A stretch of DNA of 64,000 nucleotides from Curtobacterium sp. MCBD17_035 (GTDB taxonomy: Bacteria; Actinomycetota; Actinomycetes; Actinomycetales; Microbacteriaceae). Below, piece after piece: positions 43,051-51,061 of the stretch. Each line of letters opens with the position of its first letter. Positions within the stretch are counted from its first letter, which is position 1. The notes below the pieces were generated by a model. The model was not told the origin of the DNA. It searched no databases and saw nothing but the letters and a program-made list of their open reading frames with translations. The stretch is taken from positions 558,001 through 622,000 of the forward strand of contig NZ_CP126279.1 of assembly GCF_003234815.2 (NCBI RefSeq). Direction: 5' to 3'. The position numbers and the translations under genes are program-made.

Positions 43051-43617
43051 TCAGACCAGCTGCGCGTCCCAGTGCAGTTCGCCGCCCGGCCAGTCCTCGA
43101 GCGTCGCGCGGACGGGTAGCACGAGCCACCCCTCGTCATCGACGACGGTGAGGCCCGCCCCGTCGGCGGTGAAGGCCGAGTACCAGCCCGCGGTGTCGGA
43201 GAGCAGTCGCCAACCGGCCGAGCCGTAGAACGGCACGCGGTCCTCACCCGTCCCGAGCAGGCCGAAGGGGACCGCGAGCTCGTCGAGCACCGCCGCGGTC
43301 CGCGCCAGGAGCTCGCCACCGAGCCCCCGGCCCTGGAGGCGCGGGGTCACCCCGACGAGCCCGACCGCCCCGACGAGCTGGTCGCGTCCGCCGACGGTCA
43401 CGAACATCCGCCGGATCCCGACGTGCGCGACGACGACGTCGTCCACGGTCGCGATCACCCGCCGTTCGGGCTGCATCCCGCTCCAGCTCCGCCCGCCGAC
43501 GTACCAGTGGTCCCAGTCCGGGAACGCCTGCGCGAGCATCGCCGCGATGGCCTCGTGGTCGGTGAGGGTGAGGTCGCCCTCGCGGACGACGGTCCACTCG
43601 GGTGCGGGCTCGGTCAT
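43051..43617 (-). CDS. NodA-like acyltransferase of the GNAT superfamily
   Basis: Protein of 188 residues. WTVVREGDLTLTDHEAIAAMLAQAF, then YVGGRSWSGMQPERRVIATVDD, VVAHVGIRRMFVTVGGRDQLVGAVGLVGVTPRLQGRGLG, and LDELAVPFGLLGTGEDRVPFY. From memory of rhizobial NodA (G-S-R-S-W-A-G-A-R-P-E-I-R-A-I-A; A-H-M-G-L-L-R-R-F-I-K-V-G; G-L-Y-G-V-R-P-D-L-E-G-L-G), the order and spacing match well. NodA N-acylates chitooligosaccharides, but relatives in other bacteria may transfer other acyl groups. No nod genes are adjacent. A GNAT without NodA function is the alternative. Confidence 0.75.
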   Translation of the reverse strand: MTEPAPEWTVVREGDLTLTDHEAIAAMLAQAFPDWDHWYVGGRSWSGMQPERRVIATVDDVVVAHVGIRRMFVTVGGRDQLVGAVGLVGVTPRLQGRGLGGELLARTAAVLDELAVPFGLLGTGEDRVPFYGSAGWRLLSDTAGWYSAFTADGAGLTVVDDEGWLVLPVRATLEDWPGGELHWDAQLV

Positions 43618-43636
43618 CGCTCCATCCTGCCCCGGC

Positions 43637-44476
43637 TCAGACCTCGAGCGAGAACCCGCCGTCGGACTTCAGCAGCTGCCCGTTCACCCAGCCGCCCTCG
43701 GGCGAGCAGAGGAACCCGACGAGCGCGGCCGTGTCCGCGGGGGTGCCGAGTCGACCGCCGGGGGTCCGCCCGAGCACCATCTCGACGACCTCGGGCGTCA
43801 TCCACCCGGTGTCGTTCGGTCCGGGGTTCACGAGGTTCGCCGCGACACCGAGGTCGGCGAGCTCCTTGGCGGCGGCCAGGACGATCCGGTCGAGCGCGCC
43901 CTTGCTCATGCCGTACGCCAGGTTGAACGCGGTGTGGTCGCTCGTCAGCGCGACGATCCGGCGCCGCTCCCGCGGGACCTCGGCGGCCGGGCCCCGCAGT
44001 GCCTCGGCGTACGCCTGGATCATCAGGAACGTGGCCCGGGCGTTCACCGCGACGTGCCGGTCGAAGGCCTCGACCGTCGTGCTCGCGATCGACGAGTCGA
44101 CCGACTCGGCGTGCGACAGCACGAGCGCCGCCACCGGTGCGTCGAGCGCCGCCGCCGCCGCGGGCACGAGTCCCGCCGCCTGGTCCGCCTCCGCCAGGTC
44201 GACCGGGAGGCGCGCCACTCGGGCACCGGCAGCGGCGCAGGCCTCGACCACCGCGTCGACCCCCTCGGGGTCCGGTGCGCCGTACACGCGCTCGTCGTAC
44301 GGACCCCACCAGCTGAAGGCGAGGTCCCAGCCGTCCGCCGCCAGCCGTTCCGCGAGCGCCGCCGCGATGCCCGCGCGGCGCCCGACCCCCGTCACGAGCG
44401 CGACCGGTCGCGCTGATGTCCCTCGGTCGACCACGTCGTCGTCCTCCCCGTCGGTTGTCCCGTCCGCCTCGGACAT
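43637..44476 (-). CDS. short-chain dehydrogenase/reductase
   Basis: SDR of about 279 residues. Nucleotide motif VALVTGVGRRAGIAAALAERLA is unusual (T-G-V-G-R-R-x-G-I). VLSHAESVDSSI replaces N-N-A-G. Catalytic region RRRIVALTSDHTAFNLAYGMSKGALDRIV has Ser-like Thr-Ser, Tyr and Lys. Ends GRLGTPADTAALVGFLCSPEGGWVNGQLLKSDGGF, the enoyl-reductase/FabG-like cap. Adjacent ATGs at 44479 and 44476; GAGG spacing favours the second. Upstream in-frame residues are unconserved. Substrate unknown. Confidence 0.9.
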   Translation of the reverse strand: MSEADGTTDGEDDDVVDRGTSARPVALVTGVGRRAGIAAALAERLAADGWDLAFSWWGPYDERVYGAPDPEGVDAVVEACAAAGARVARLPVDLAEADQAAGLVPAAAAALDAPVAALVLSHAESVDSSIASTTVEAFDRHVAVNARATFLMIQAYAEALRGPAAEVPRERRRIVALTSDHTAFNLAYGMSKGALDRIVLAAAKELADLGVAANLVNPGPNDTGWMTPEVVEMVLGRTPGGRLGTPADTAALVGFLCSPEGGWVNGQLLKSDGGFSLEV

Positions 44477-44525
44477 CATGGCCTCGCTGATGACCGTCGA
44501 CGGGCGGCACACGCCGGAGCGGAGA

Positions 44526-44852
44526 TCAGCGGTGGCAGCCCCCGGTGCCGAGCCGGACGTGGACGACCTCGTCGACGTGCAGCGTCGTGCGCAGCGTGCA
44601 GAGCCCCGACGCGCGGACCGTGATGCGCCCGAGCGGCACCCCGGCGAAGTCGGACGACTGCCCGGGGAGCATCGACTGGTGCTCGACGAGCTGCCCGTCG
44701 GCGTCGAGCACCTGCACGGTGTAGCGGTGTCCCTGCGCGGCGTCGGTGCTCACGTCGACGCTCACCCGACCCGTGCTGTCGTGGACGGAGCAGCCGGCCA
44801 GGCCGGTGACGAGGCCTGCGGCCAGGGCGATGGAGCACAGGACGCGAGGCAC
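44526..44852 (-). CDS. small lipoprotein
   Basis: Protein of 108 residues with a lipoprotein signal: VLCSIALAAGLVTGLAGC (lipobox L-A-G-C, Cys about 21). The mature part looks like a beta-sandwich, with GHRYTVQVLDADGQLVEHQSM and two cysteines (LCTLRTT, GGCHR). TACGCT six bases before the GTG start suggests a leaderless mRNA. Function unknown. Confidence 0.78.
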   Translation of the reverse strand: MPRVLCSIALAAGLVTGLAGCSVHDSTGRVSVDVSTDAAQGHRYTVQVLDADGQLVEHQSMLPGQSSDFAGVPLGRITVRASGLCTLRTTLHVDEVVHVRLGTGGCHR

Positions 44853-44928
44853 GGATCCAGCGTACGTCGCGCCTCCCGGACCGGTGCTCGGAGCGTGACC
44901 GGCCGGTGCCGTGCTGCGACGCGGCGGG

Positions 44929-45837
44929 TCAGGCGCCGAGGCGTTCGATGAGCTCCCGGTACCGCGCTGCGGTCCGCTCGACGATCTCGTCGGGCAGCAC
45001 GGGCGGGGTGCCCTGCCCGTCCCAGTGCTCGGTGAGCCAGTTCCGCACGATCTGCTTGTCGAACGACGCGGTGCGGTCGCCGCCCTCGTGGGCCTCGGCG
45101 TCCCAGTAGCGGCTCGAGTCGCTCGTCAGGACCTCGTCCGCGATCCGGATCTGCCCGGCGGCGTCGTGGCCGAACTCGAACTTCGTGTCCGCGATGACGA
45201 CGCCGCGCTGCAGGGCGATCGCGGCCGCGGACTCGTACACGTGCAGGGACATGTCGCGGAGCGCGGCGGCGACGTCCGGCCCGACGAGCTCGACCGTCCG
45301 CTCGTAGGTGATGTTCTCGTCGTGGGCGCCCTGCGGGGCCTTGTACGCGGGGGTGTAGATCGGCTCGGGCAGCCGGTCGCCGTTCGACAGCCCCGCGGGC
45401 AGGGCGACGCCGCACACGCTCCCGGTCTCCTGGTACTCCGCCCAGCCGCTGCCGACGAGGTACCCACGCACGACGCACTCGATCGGGAACATCGTGAGCG
45501 GCCGGACGCGCATCGACCGTGCCGCCACGGCCTCCGGTACGGGCGTGCCCTGGTGGGTCTCGCCGAGCAGGTGGTTCGGGACGTCCCCGAGCTGCGCGAA
45601 CCAGAACCGCGAGAGCCGCGTGAGCAGCTCGCCCTTGCCGGGGATCGGCGGTTCGAGCGCGTGGTCGAACGCGCTGACGCGGTCGCTCGCGACGAGCAGG
45701 AGCTCGGTCGCGGTCGCCGGGGAGGCCGCGCTCGCCGGCACGTACAGGTCACGGACCTTGCCGGTCGCGACGTGCCGCCAGCCCTCGAGCTCCGCTGCGG
45801 TCGAGGGGCGCACGCCCCCCGTCTCCGCGGCGGTCAC
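44929..45837 (-). CDS. purC: SAICAR synthase
   Basis: ATP-dependent ligation of CAIR and aspartate to SAICAR, 302 residues. GWRHVATGKVRDLYVP (ATP loop), LLLVASDRVSAFDHALEPPIPGKGELLTRLSRFWF, RSMRVRPLTMFPIECVVRGYLVGSGWAEY, TKFEFGHDAAGQIRIADEVLTSDSSRYWD, and SFDKQIVRNWLTE are all family signatures. It overlaps purD by four bases and is the second gene of the purD-purC operon. Confidence 0.97.
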   Translation of the reverse strand: MTAAETGGVRPSTAAELEGWRHVATGKVRDLYVPASAASPATATELLLVASDRVSAFDHALEPPIPGKGELLTRLSRFWFAQLGDVPNHLLGETHQGTPVPEAVAARSMRVRPLTMFPIECVVRGYLVGSGWAEYQETGSVCGVALPAGLSNGDRLPEPIYTPAYKAPQGAHDENITYERTVELVGPDVAAALRDMSLHVYESAAAIALQRGVVIADTKFEFGHDAAGQIRIADEVLTSDSSRYWDAEAHEGGDRTASFDKQIVRNWLTEHWDGQGTPPVLPDEIVERTAARYRELIERLGA

Positions 45838-47102
45838 CGTGCCACCCGCGCCGCGATGTCGGTGCGGTACTGCGCGCCCTCGAGGTGGATCCGGGACAGG
45901 CCGGCGTAGGCCCGGGCCCGCGCCTGCTCGAACGAGTCACCGATCGCGACGACGTTGAGCACCCGGCCGCCCGTGGCGATGAGCTGTCCCTCGAGCATCC
46001 CCGTCGCGGCGTGCAGGACGGTCACGCCCTCGAGTGCCGCGGCGTCGTCGAGTCCGGTGATCGGCCGGCCGGTGACGGGGTTGTCGGGGTACCCCTCGCT
46101 CGCGAGCACGACGGTGACGGCGGCACCGGGCGCGAACTCCGGACGCGGGGTCTGGCCGAGCCGTCCGGTCGCGGCGGCGAGCATGAGCGCGCTGAGCGGC
46201 GTCACGAGGCGGGGGAGCACCACCTGGGTCTCCGGATCGCCGAACCGCGCGTTGAACTCGATGACGCGGACGCCCTGCTCGGTGACGATGAGGCCGCAGT
46301 AGAGGAGCCCGATGAACGGGGTGCCCTCGTGCTCGAGCCGGCGGACCGTCGGCAGCGCCACGAGTTCGGTGACCTCGTCGACGAAGGCCCGCTCGGAGCC
46401 CCAGCGTTCGTCGAGCCACGGCAGGCGCGAGTACGCCCCCATGCCGCCGGTGTTCGGCCCGACGTCGCCGTCCCCGAGCCGCTTGTAGTCCTGCGCGGGG
46501 GTCATCGGCAGCACGTCGTGGCCGTCGCTGAAGAAGAAGAGCGAGACCTCCTCGCCGTCGAGGAACTCCTCGATGACGACGTGGCCGTACTGGAGCCAGT
46601 AGGTCGCGTGCTCGACGGCGGCCTGGCGGTCCTCGGTCACGAGCACGCCCTTGCCGGCCGCCAGCCCGTCCGCCTTGACGACGTACGGCGCGCCGAGGCG
46701 GTCCAGGGCGGCCTCGACCTCGTCCGCCGTTCCCACGTGGGCGGCCTCGCCCGTCGGGACCCCGGCCTCGGCCATGATCCGCTTGGCGAACGCCTTGGAG
46801 CCCTCGATCCGCGCCGCGGCCTTGCCGGGCCCGAACACCGCGATGCCGCGCGTCCGGAGCGCGTCCGCGACGCCCTCGACGAGCGGGGCCTCCGGGCCGA
46901 TCACGACGAGTTCGATGCCGTTCTCGATCGCGTACTCCGTCACGAGCCCGCGGTTCGTCGCGTCGAGCCCGACCGTCTCGACGTCGGCGGCGATACCGGT
47001 GTTGCCCGGGGCTGCGGTGATGACGTGGCCGGCGTCCTCCGCGAGGAGCGCGGCGATGATCGCGTGCTCACGGGCACCGGAACCGAGGACGAGGATGCGC
47101 AC
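45834..47102 (-). CDS. purD: GAR synthetase
   Basis: Phosphoribosylamine-glycine ligase of 422 residues, ATP-grasp fold. [110 protein letters not shown] and [19 protein letters not shown] are signatures. I use the GTG at 47102 because TAGGCT (complement of 47109-47114) lies six bases upstream; the GTG at 47108 adds two residues. Confidence 0.97.
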   Translation of the reverse strand: MRILVLGSGAREHAIIAALLAEDAGHVITAAPGNTGIAADVETVGLDATNRGLVTEYAIENGIELVVIGPEAPLVEGVADALRTRGIAVFGPGKAAARIEGSKAFAKRIMAEAGVPTGEAAHVGTADEVEAALDRLGAPYVVKADGLAAGKGVLVTEDRQAAVEHATYWLQYGHVVIEEFLDGEEVSLFFFSDGHDVLPMTPAQDYKRLGDGDVGPNTGGMGAYSRLPWLDERWGSERAFVDEVTELVALPTVRRLEHEGTPFIGLLYCGLIVTEQGVRVIEFNARFGDPETQVVLPRLVTPLSALMLAAATGRLGQTPRPEFAPGAAVTVVLASEGYPDNPVTGRPITGLDDAAALEGVTVLHAATGMLEGQLIATGGRVLNVVAIGDSFEQARARAYAGLSRIHLEGAQYRTDIAARVAR

Positions 47103-47157
47103 GGCCACAGCCTACCGAGCGACGGTCGACCGCCGGCCCGGGCGGTACGCTGACGCC

Positions 47158-47523
47158 GTGCCCCGCAGGACCATCGACGCCGCCGAGGGCGCCGCCGCGC
47201 TCGCCGCCGTGCAGGGCGGAGCCACCGATCGCACGTCCACCGCGACCGCCGTGCGGTGGACGCTCCAGGAACTCGCCGACACCGTGCCGGGCAACAGCGT
47301 CGAGGTCCGTGTCCCCCCGTACGGAGCTGTCCAGGCCGTTCCGGGACCGCGCCACACGCGCGGCACGCCGCCGAACGTGGTCGAGACCGATGCCGCGACC
47401 TGGATCGCCCTCGCCACAGGGGCGATCTCCTGGGCCGAGGCGGTCGGAGCCGCGCGCGTGACGGCGTCGGGATCACGCGCCGACCTGGCCCCGTTCCTCC
47501 CGGTCCGCCTGCCGCGCGCCTGA
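47158..47523 (+). CDS. bacterial sterol-carrier family protein
   Basis: Protein of 121 residues: a helix [92 protein letters not shown]. The composition matches the SCP2-like family found next to pur genes in Actinobacteria. TACGCT six bases before the GTG suggests a leaderless mRNA. Divergent from purD. Ligand unknown. Confidence 0.82.
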   Translation: MPRRTIDAAEGAAALAAVQGGATDRTSTATAVRWTLQELADTVPGNSVEVRVPPYGAVQAVPGPRHTRGTPPNVVETDAATWIALATGAISWAEAVGAARVTASGSRADLAPFLPVRLPRA

Positions 47524-47760
47524 CCGCGCTCGATCGGTCCGGTTGTCCCCCGTGTCCCTCGGGCGGGTGACAGATTTAGGTACCTGCTTACCGATGCCGA
47601 CCGGTGGGTCCCCTCGTTAGCGTTGGTGACGCCACCGGGAGGCGGGCCCGACCCGAACGGGCCCGACCCCGACGACACCCACACGACGCTGCCCGAACAG
47701 CGTTCGTGTGGGTGCCATGGCCGTGATCACGGCGCACGTGGTGTGCGGCGGACTCGACGA
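47524..47760. other. 237-bp intergenic region with terminator hairpin
   Basis: No convincing gene. From 47676 to 47714 CACCCACACGA-CGCTG pairs with CAGCG-T-TCGTGTGGGTG around a CCCGAA loop, a strong terminator for the sterol-carrier gene or the convergent LuxR gene. A TTAGCG-type element near 47617 is the most AT-rich point. Confidence 0.6.
47676..47714. terminator. terminator hairpin between convergent genes
   Basis: 16-bp stem with one bulged T and a CCCGAA loop. Located before the stop of the LuxR gene, which is convergent with the sterol-carrier gene. Confidence 0.7.
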
Positions 47761-50364
47761 TCAGAGTCGATCGACGAGTTCCGACCGCGAGTGGATGTCC
47801 CACTTGGCGAAGATCCGCGCGATGTGCGCGTCGATCGTGCGGACGCTCCGGCCGAGCTGCTCGGCGATCTGTCGGTTGCTCAGCCCCTGCCCGGCGAGCT
47901 CCGCGACCTCGTACTCGCGACGGGTCAACGGGGGGCCCTTCTGGCCGACGCGGATCATCACGCCCGCGGCCGCCAGGGTCGCACGTGCCTCGGCGATGAC
48001 CCGCTCGTCCCCGCTCGCGAGCGCCGCTGCGTGGCCGACGATCGCCGGCGCGAGGGCACCCTCGACGTGCTCGGCGGCGGCGCGGAGCCGGGCCAGGGCG
48101 CCCCGGGTGTCCGCCCCCTGCGCGAACAGCAGCACGAACTGGACGTTGCGCGCGAGCATCGCCGGCATCCACGCGCCCGAGCGCTCCGACCGCTGCGCGA
48201 TCGTCATGGCGTCCGCCATCGCGGCGGGCCGCCCGAGCACCGAGTCCGTGAACGTCAGGCTCAGCGGGATCTCCTCGCCCGTGATGCGCATCCCACGGAG
48301 CGGCGTCGCGCGGGCGCGTTCCGCCGACACCACGGCCTCGCGCGTCCGCCCCGCGACGGCCTGCGCGAACGCGAGCTTCGCCCAGGCGTATCCGGCGAAC
48401 CCGCCGTGGTCGAGCACCGCGAACCGCTCGCACGCGCCGGAGAACGCGGTGATCGCGTCGTCCCAGCGGCGCTCCGCGAGCGCCTGGTTGCCGGCGCCGA
48501 GGAGCTCGAGCGTGAAGTCGTACTTGAAGAACGGGCTCCACCGACGGTCGACCTGCACCGTCAGGCCGCTGACGTCGCCCGCCCAGAGCTGGACCTGGTG
48601 CAGCACCGAGTACAGCTCGCCGAGGCTCCACGGCGCGACCTCGATGTTCGCTGCGGCGACCTCGAGTGACGTCCGGCACAGCCGCAGGGCCTCGCCGATC
48701 CGGCCGGTCGTGGCGAGTGCCACCACGGCGCACGGTGCGATCGCCAGGAACCCGAACGGGATCACGGGCGCGTGCAGCACGCCGCTGCGCTCGACCTCGG
48801 CGAGCACCTCGGCGAACCGGCCGCCCCAGCCGAGATGCGTCAGCCGGAGGACCCGGAGACGCTCCCGGGACGCGTCGTCCACGAGCGTCGCGGCCTCCTC
48901 GACCAGGGCGACCGCGGCGTCGACGTCGTCGTCGTGGAACTGCCGGAGGTTCGCCAGGACCTCCACGGCCTCGACGAGCAGGTCCCCGGGCAGGGCGGTC
49001 GGGTCGGAGCGGGCGAGCAGCCAGGCACGTTCGGCGTCGTGGCGCGCGGCCTCACGCCCGACCCCGTAGGTGCGGGCCGTCGCGCGGAGGCACAGCGCGG
49101 CCACCGACACCGCCAACGTCGTGTCGTCGGCCGACAACGCGGACGAGGCGAGCGCCGTCGCGCTCTCGTACTCCTGCAGCCGTACCGCCACCCCGGCGGC
49201 GTCGAGCAGCTGGTCGGCCGACGGCACGACGCCGCACTCGAGCGCCCACAACGCGGCACGGAGGCGCGCGGCCGGTGGGGCGTCCCCGCCGACCGGGTCA
49301 GCGCGGAACGCGTTCGCCCGCGCGAACAACCGGGCCCGACGTGCCACCGGGACGAGGGACCGGACGACCTCGCCGACGAGCGGGTGGGCGGGCCGGACCA
49401 CCGGTGTGCCGTCCGCCGTCATGTCGGAGTCGACGGACACGATACCGAGCGACGCGACGCGGTCGACATCGGCGTCGTCCACCAGGGCCAGCAGCCGCGA
49501 CAACGGGATCGGGTCCGCCAACGCCACGATGTCCACGACGTCCCGGAGGGCCGGTTCGAGGCCCGCGAGTTCCGATCGGTACATGTCCGCCAGGCTGTTC
49601 GACGCGGTGATCCGCCCGGGCCAGTACCACCCCGACGCGGTCCGCTCGAGGGCGCCGGACGCGACCGCCGCGCGGACGACCTCGCGCAGGTGCAGGGGGT
49701 TGCCGCGGGTCGCGCGGTGCACTCGTTCCACGCTGGCGTGCTCGAGCGGACCGGAGAGCGCCCGCTCGAGCAGCCGCTCGGTCTCGCGGAGGTCGAGCGG
49801 CGTCAGGTCGATGCGTTCGAGCAGGTCGTCCTGCCACAGGCGGCGCAGGGGCTCCTCGAGCCGGGTGAAGTCGCGGCAGGTCAGCACGAGCCGTGCGTGC
49901 GCGTGCCGGACGAGCCAGGCGACGTACCGCGCGGTGATCGGGTCGAGGTGGTCGGCGTCGTCGATGCGCAGGACGACGTCGCGGTCGACGAGGTCCGCCG
50001 CGACGCGGAGGGTGTGCTCGGCCTCGAGCTCGTCGGTGAGCGCCGCGGCAGGCAGGTCCCCGAACCGGGCGATGGCGGCCGCGAACGGCTTGGCCGTCTC
50101 GTGCGGTGAGGCCGTGATCGGGATGACCCGGACGTCCCCGGTGCTGCGCTGCGCCACGCGGTCCGTGACGCGCGCGGCCACGACGCTCTTGCCGAGTCCC
50201 GCCGCGCCGACGATGGCGACGCTCCAGCCGTCGTCGGCGAGCACGGTGACGGCGCGGTCCTCCTCGCGCCGCGGGACGAGTGGCCACGGCAGACGGGCAC
50301 CGGGACGGGAAACCCATCGGCGCGTGTCGTCCTCCGGCTCCACCACGGCCGTCGCTCCTCGCAT
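47761..50364 (-). CDS. large ATPase-LuxR regulator (LAL/STAND type)
   Basis: Protein of 867 residues. P-loop AIVGAAGLGKSVVAARV (about residue 50-66) and Walker B LRIDDADHLDPIT (about 130), followed by VLTCRDFTRLEEPL (sensor) and helical winged region to about residue 330. A long TPR-like helical repeat region (residues 350-790) follows. C-terminal LuxR HTH: LTRREYEVAELAGQGLSNRQIAEQLGRSVRTIDAHIARIFAKW. This is the MalT/LAL layout, where a bound ligand and ATP control DNA binding. Target genes are unknown; no adjacent candidate operon stands out. A GACAAT lies upstream of the ATG. Confidence 0.92.
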   Translation of the reverse strand: MRGATAVVEPEDDTRRWVSRPGARLPWPLVPRREEDRAVTVLADDGWSVAIVGAAGLGKSVVAARVTDRVAQRSTGDVRVIPITASPHETAKPFAAAIARFGDLPAAALTDELEAEHTLRVAADLVDRDVVLRIDDADHLDPITARYVAWLVRHAHARLVLTCRDFTRLEEPLRRLWQDDLLERIDLTPLDLRETERLLERALSGPLEHASVERVHRATRGNPLHLREVVRAAVASGALERTASGWYWPGRITASNSLADMYRSELAGLEPALRDVVDIVALADPIPLSRLLALVDDADVDRVASLGIVSVDSDMTADGTPVVRPAHPLVGEVVRSLVPVARRARLFARANAFRADPVGGDAPPAARLRAALWALECGVVPSADQLLDAAGVAVRLQEYESATALASSALSADDTTLAVSVAALCLRATARTYGVGREAARHDAERAWLLARSDPTALPGDLLVEAVEVLANLRQFHDDDVDAAVALVEEAATLVDDASRERLRVLRLTHLGWGGRFAEVLAEVERSGVLHAPVIPFGFLAIAPCAVVALATTGRIGEALRLCRTSLEVAAANIEVAPWSLGELYSVLHQVQLWAGDVSGLTVQVDRRWSPFFKYDFTLELLGAGNQALAERRWDDAITAFSGACERFAVLDHGGFAGYAWAKLAFAQAVAGRTREAVVSAERARATPLRGMRITGEEIPLSLTFTDSVLGRPAAMADAMTIAQRSERSGAWMPAMLARNVQFVLLFAQGADTRGALARLRAAAEHVEGALAPAIVGHAAALASGDERVIAEARATLAAAGVMIRVGQKGPPLTRREYEVAELAGQGLSNRQIAEQLGRSVRTIDAHIARIFAKWDIHSRSELVDRL

Positions 50365-50451
50365 GTCGGGACTTCGTCGTCCCCCATTGTCCTCGGTCCG
50401 GGGGACCCATGACCAGGCTGCGGATGTCCCACAGTGGGGGACAATGGTCCG

Positions 50452-50898
50452 GTGAGCACCACCGAGCCGTCCCCAGACCGCGGGACCCCCGACGAACCGC
50501 GGACCGTCGACGCGTCCGTCCCCGCCCCGTCCGAAGTGGCGTCGCGTCGTGAGGTCTCGATCCGGCGTGCTCCGAAGTTCGGCGTGTTCATCGTCGGCGG
50601 CGGCCTGCTCGGATTCGTCGTGACCTTCTTCGTCGTGCTCGCCACGCAGCACCTCGCCGACGGCGCGTCCGTCGCCACGACCGGCACGAGCCGCGGGTCC
50701 GACGTCGGGTTCTGGGGTCTCGTCGGGTACTTCTCGTTCTACGGTGTGACGGCGGGCGGCGTCATCGGCGCGATCGTCGCGATCGTGCTCGACCACCGGT
50801 TCTCGAAGCAGGCCCGACGGCTGACCGCCGAGCACCTCGGCATCACATCGCCGACCGAGACGGTCGACGGCGTCGTCGAGGACGACCGCGGGCGCTGA
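50452..50898 (+). CDS. hypothetical two-span membrane protein
   Basis: Protein of 148 residues. The first 45 are polar, Pro/Ser/Arg rich. Span 1 FGVFIVGGGLLGFVVTFFVVLAT, a short polar loop (TTGTSRGSDVGFWGLVG), span 2 GVTAGGVIGAIVAIVLDHRF, then a charged tail. GACAAT (50440-50445) lies six bases before the GTG, a leaderless layout. Divergent from the LuxR gene; no family recognised. Confidence 0.75.
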   Translation: MSTTEPSPDRGTPDEPRTVDASVPAPSEVASRREVSIRRAPKFGVFIVGGGLLGFVVTFFVVLATQHLADGASVATTGTSRGSDVGFWGLVGYFSFYGVTAGGVIGAIVAIVLDHRFSKQARRLTAEHLGITSPTETVDGVVEDDRGR

Positions 50899-51007
50899 GC
50901 CCGACCGCGGGCGCCGCGGACGACCGCAGGCGCCGCGGGCGCCGCGGGCGACCGCAGGCGCCCTCCCTCCGGTCCGAGCACCACGCCTGGTCCGGCGGGC
51001 CGGACAC
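50899..51007. repeat. GC-rich degenerate tandem repeat
   Basis: Units like GACCGCGGGCGCCGCGG and GACCGCAGGCGCC recur about five times after the membrane-protein gene. No gene found. Confidence 0.5.
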
Positions 51008-51045
51008 GCGTGACGGCCGGGAGGCGGGCCTCCCGGCCGTCACGC
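51008..51045. terminator. bidirectional 17-bp hairpin
   Basis: GCGTGACGGCCGGGAGG, CGGG loop, and exact complement. It lies 16 bp past the purF stop and can also end the rightward membrane-protein gene. It carries the GCCGGGAGGC core seen elsewhere. Confidence 0.85.
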
Positions 51046-51061
51046 ACACGTGCGTCGGGCG

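Noticed and set aside
47623-48669. Long rightward open frame starting with a Pro/Asp-rich stretch
   Set aside because: It runs antisense through the C-terminal half of the LuxR-type gene, which has clear domain signatures; the open frame is a byproduct of GC-rich codons.
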